Of a DNA stretch of 64,000 bases, positions 60,808 through 64,000 are shown one piece after another. Every line of letters begins with the position of its first letter. Within the stretch, counting starts at the first letter, position 1. Made by a program: the position numbers and the translations under genes. A model generated the notes under the pieces. That model made no database searches. It was not told the DNA's origin and saw only the letters and a list, made by a program, of their open reading frames with translations. The stretch covers positions 496,001 through 560,000 of the forward strand of contig NCGO01000001.1 of the NCBI GenBank assembly GCA_002256985.1, in the 5' to 3' direction. The stretch is from Novosphingobium sp. 28-62-57. Its GTDB lineage: Bacteria; Pseudomonadota; Alphaproteobacteria; Sphingomonadales; Sphingomonadaceae.

Positions 60808-60927
60808 TGGCGGGTTTTCGTCTCTTTTAATGTGGCGCCTTGCAGCACCCAAGGGCAAATTTGCCGCATCCTTAGGAGCCAAACGCAATTCCCGCAATGG
60901 GGCGCGCTTGCTCTGCCATGTTCCCGG

Positions 60928-60953
60928 AAATGTGACAACGTGCTGTCACATTT
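60928..60953. promoter_or_regulatory. 26-bp perfect palindrome between ppiD-like gene and tpiA
   Basis: AAATGTGACA (60928-60937), spacer ACGTGC, TGTCACATTT (60944-60953). The two arms are perfect inverted repeats with an even spacer, as expected for a dimeric regulator. The TGTGA...TCACA half sites look like CRP/FNR sites, but the spacing is ten bases, not six, so CRP is not supported. It lies 121 bases upstream of the PpiD-like start and 144 upstream of tpiA. Confidence 0.6.
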
Positions 60954-61096
60954 GCTGTTTTATGCGATCAGGCGTTTTGCAGAATCATCTGAGGTTTGAT
61001 AGCGGCCCGGCCTGTTGAGACGAGACGCGCCCAATCTGGATGCGTTTCTGCAGGGAAAACTGCTTCGTTTGAGAAGCACAGGGGAACTGACCGATC

Positions 61097-61867
61097 ATGC
61101 CGCATCGTCCATATATCGTTGGCAACTGGAAGATGAACGGCAGCCGCGCCATGCTGGCCGAGGCCCGCGCGATTGACCGGGCCGCCGCCCGCTATCCCGA
61201 TGTGCAAGTGGCGCTTGCGCCGCCATTCACGCTGATCGGAGCCTTGCGCGAGGCAGTGACAGCGATGGGTGTTGGCGGACAGGACTGCCACACGCAGGTC
61301 AAAGGCGCGCATACCGGGGATGTATCGGCGGCCATGCTGGTGGATACCGGCGCGGACTTTGTGATCGTGGGCCACAGTGAACGGCGCAAGGACCACAGTG
61401 AAAGCGATGCGACGGTAAAGGCGAAGGCAGAGGCTGCGCTCACCGCAGGGCTCGGGATCATCGTGTGCGTGGGTGAGACGCTGGACGAGCGCGATGCTGG
61501 CAAGGCGGAGGCCGTGGTATCAGGGCAGGTGGATGGATCGATGCCTTCTGCCGATGTGGCGCAAGATCTTGTGGCGCTTGGCAAAGTTGCCGTGGCCTAT
61601 GAGCCGGTCTGGGCCATTGGCACAGGGCGGGTTGCTGCGGTTTCGGATGTGGTGACGATGCATGCGGCCATTCGTGAGCGGTTGCTGGCGCTGTTTGGTG
61701 AAGCAGGGGCCAAGGTGCGCATTCTCTATGGTGGCTCGGTCAATGCTGCCAATGCGCAGGAATTGCTGGCTGCGAAAGGCGTGGGCGGGGCGCTGGTGGG
61801 CGGTGCGAGTTTGACGGCCGAGGCCTTCCTGCCGATTGTGGCGGCGGCGGGCACAGGCGAAGTGTAA
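61097..61867 (+). CDS. tpiA: Triosephosphate isomerase
   Basis: Interconverts dihydroxyacetone phosphate and glyceraldehyde 3-phosphate. The 256-aa TIM barrel has IVGNWKMNG (Lys, Asn), VIVGHSERRK with the catalytic His, AYEPVWAIGTGR with catalytic Glu, and ILYGGSVNAANA. Complete. GGGGAACTGACC precedes the ATG. It starts the conserved tpiA-secG-pyrG order. Confidence 0.99.
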   Translation: MPHRPYIVGNWKMNGSRAMLAEARAIDRAAARYPDVQVALAPPFTLIGALREAVTAMGVGGQDCHTQVKGAHTGDVSAAMLVDTGADFVIVGHSERRKDHSESDATVKAKAEAALTAGLGIIVCVGETLDERDAGKAEAVVSGQVDGSMPSADVAQDLVALGKVAVAYEPVWAIGTGRVAAVSDVVTMHAAIRERLLALFGEAGAKVRILYGGSVNAANAQELLAAKGVGGALVGGASLTAEAFLPIVAAAGTGEV

Positions 61868-61963
61868 TCAGCCTTCCGCACAACCATCGGCTTGCACAGA
61901 GGCGTTCGCGCGCCTACATGGCCGGAAATTCCGGCGCTTTGATGCGCGAAGGGTAAGAGATTC

Positions 61964-62356
61964 ATGTCGCTGTTCATTTTCCTCACCGTTGTCCAGGCTA
62001 TTGTTGCGGCCCTGCTTGTGGTCGTGATCCTGATGCAGAAGTCCGAAGGCGGCGGGCTGGGTGTGGGTGGCAGCCCGGCAGGGTTCATGTCGGCGCGGGG
62101 CGCGGCTGATTTCATGACCCGGATGACGACCATTCTGGCCGTGGCCTTTGTGGTCTTGAGCATCACGCTGGCGACACTGGCCGTGGGCACGACGTCTAGC
62201 CGCAAGATCGACACTTCGCTTGAACGCGTTGCGCCGGTTGAAAATGCGCCCGCGGTTGATCCGCTGGCCCCGGCTCAGGGTGCTGCTCCCGCCGCAGCGC
62301 AACCTTCTGGCGCAGCTCCGGCCAGCGATCCACTGGGTGGTGCTGCCGCACAATAA
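61964..62356 (+). CDS. secG: Preprotein translocase subunit SecG
   Basis: Small subunit of the Sec translocon. The 130-aa protein has two membrane helices (FIFLTVVQAIVAALLVVVILMQ and TTILAVAFVVLSITLATLAV) with the typical loop SEGGGLGVGGSPAGFMSARGAADFMTR between them. The C-terminal tail is Ala/Pro-rich, as in alphaproteobacterial SecG. Start 61964 is preceded by GAAGGGTAAGAG. It is 96 bases downstream of tpiA, with a GCCGGAAATTCCGGC hairpin in the gap. Confidence 0.95.
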   Translation: MSLFIFLTVVQAIVAALLVVVILMQKSEGGGLGVGGSPAGFMSARGAADFMTRMTTILAVAFVVLSITLATLAVGTTSSRKIDTSLERVAPVENAPAVDPLAPAQGAAPAAAQPSGAAPASDPLGGAAAQ

Positions 62357-62511
62357 GGGTTTTTGCGACGACAAGGCAGCCGACCCGGTTCTTCATGGTA
62401 CCGGGGACGGCAGTCTTATTGCGTTCGCCATAAGCTGATTCAACCAAGCTTGTGGATTGCGGATCAGATTACAGCCGCAACCGCTTGCGCACATGCAACC
62501 TCTGACGTTAA

Positions 62512-64000
<1,489 letters not shown>

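Noticed and set aside
60931-60950. CRP/FNR site TGTGA...TCACA
   Set aside because: Half sites are ten bases apart; CRP and FNR need six and four. Kept only as an unassigned palindrome.

Overview
The window looks like a chromosomal segment from an alphaproteobacterium of the order Sphingomonadales, most likely near Novosphingobium. This is inferred from the GC-rich coding sequence, the block trpE-trpG-trpD-trpC ... moaC-moeA-lexA, comEC, gltX-gltA, the order tpiA-secG-pyrG, the XrtA/PEP-CTERM regulators, and LexA sites of the form GAAC-N7-GAAC. Almost all of it is coding. No rRNA, tRNA, CRISPR array, IS element or prophage was seen, and no stretch longer than 300 bases lacks a gene.

Layout. 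1-10 kb: hemW (cut by the window edge), rdgB and rph run leftward, divergent from hrcA-grpE. Then come an isochorismatase-like hydrolase, a glycine-zipper lipoprotein, a Vgr-related HExxH protein, a copper chaperone, and dnaK-dnaJ behind a good RpoH-type promoter. 10-20 kb: a patatin-like protein, then an exopolysaccharide and PEP-CTERM regulatory set (EpsB-like sugar transferase, PrsK, PrsR, a TPR protein) and a CoA-transferase/racemase. 20-24 kb: a DUF475/TerC membrane protein, panB and an amino-acid permease. 24-33.5 kb: a DNA-damage island, imuA-imuB, a radical-SAM DNA repair protein, a UdgX-type uracil-DNA protein and dnaE2, with two LexA boxes. 33.5-41 kb: a GNAT enzyme and a poorly characterised cluster (membrane-anchored coiled coil, HPt-like protein, nucleotidyltransferase-like membrane protein, helical unknown, histidine-kinase-like protein). 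Several of its members lack the residues that define their families. 41-50 kb: gltA, gltX, comEC, a TonB-like protein, lexA, moeA and moaC. 50-54 kb: a TesA-type esterase divergent from a LolD/FtsX-type ABC pair. 54-61 kb: the trp genes with a YcxB-like gene inside, and a PpiD-like foldase. 61-64 kb: tpiA, secG and pyrG (cut by the window edge).

How the genes work together. The chaperone block (hrcA, grpE, dnaK, dnaJ) and the SOS block (lexA plus the imu/dnaE2 cassette) are the two clear regulons. The remainder is mostly housekeeping: tetrapyrrole, pantothenate, tryptophan, molybdopterin, citrate cycle and glycolysis.

What stands out. First, palindromic repeats fill many gaps. Two have entered genes in frame: a nested 195-bp element in dnaE2 and a short hairpin in the FtsX-type permease. 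Second, the 3' end of gltA is followed by two 118-bp repeat units. Each carries a coding-conserved copy of the last ~60 bp of gltA plus a nested hairpin, like fossils of repeated integration at that site. Third, the 36.6-41 kb cluster combines an HPt domain without histidine, a histidine kinase without histidine, and a nucleotidyltransferase/CDP-alcohol-transferase-like protein without recognisable catalytic motifs, next to a TipN-like coiled coil. Fourth, a visibly AT-richer gene is translationally coupled inside the trp operon.
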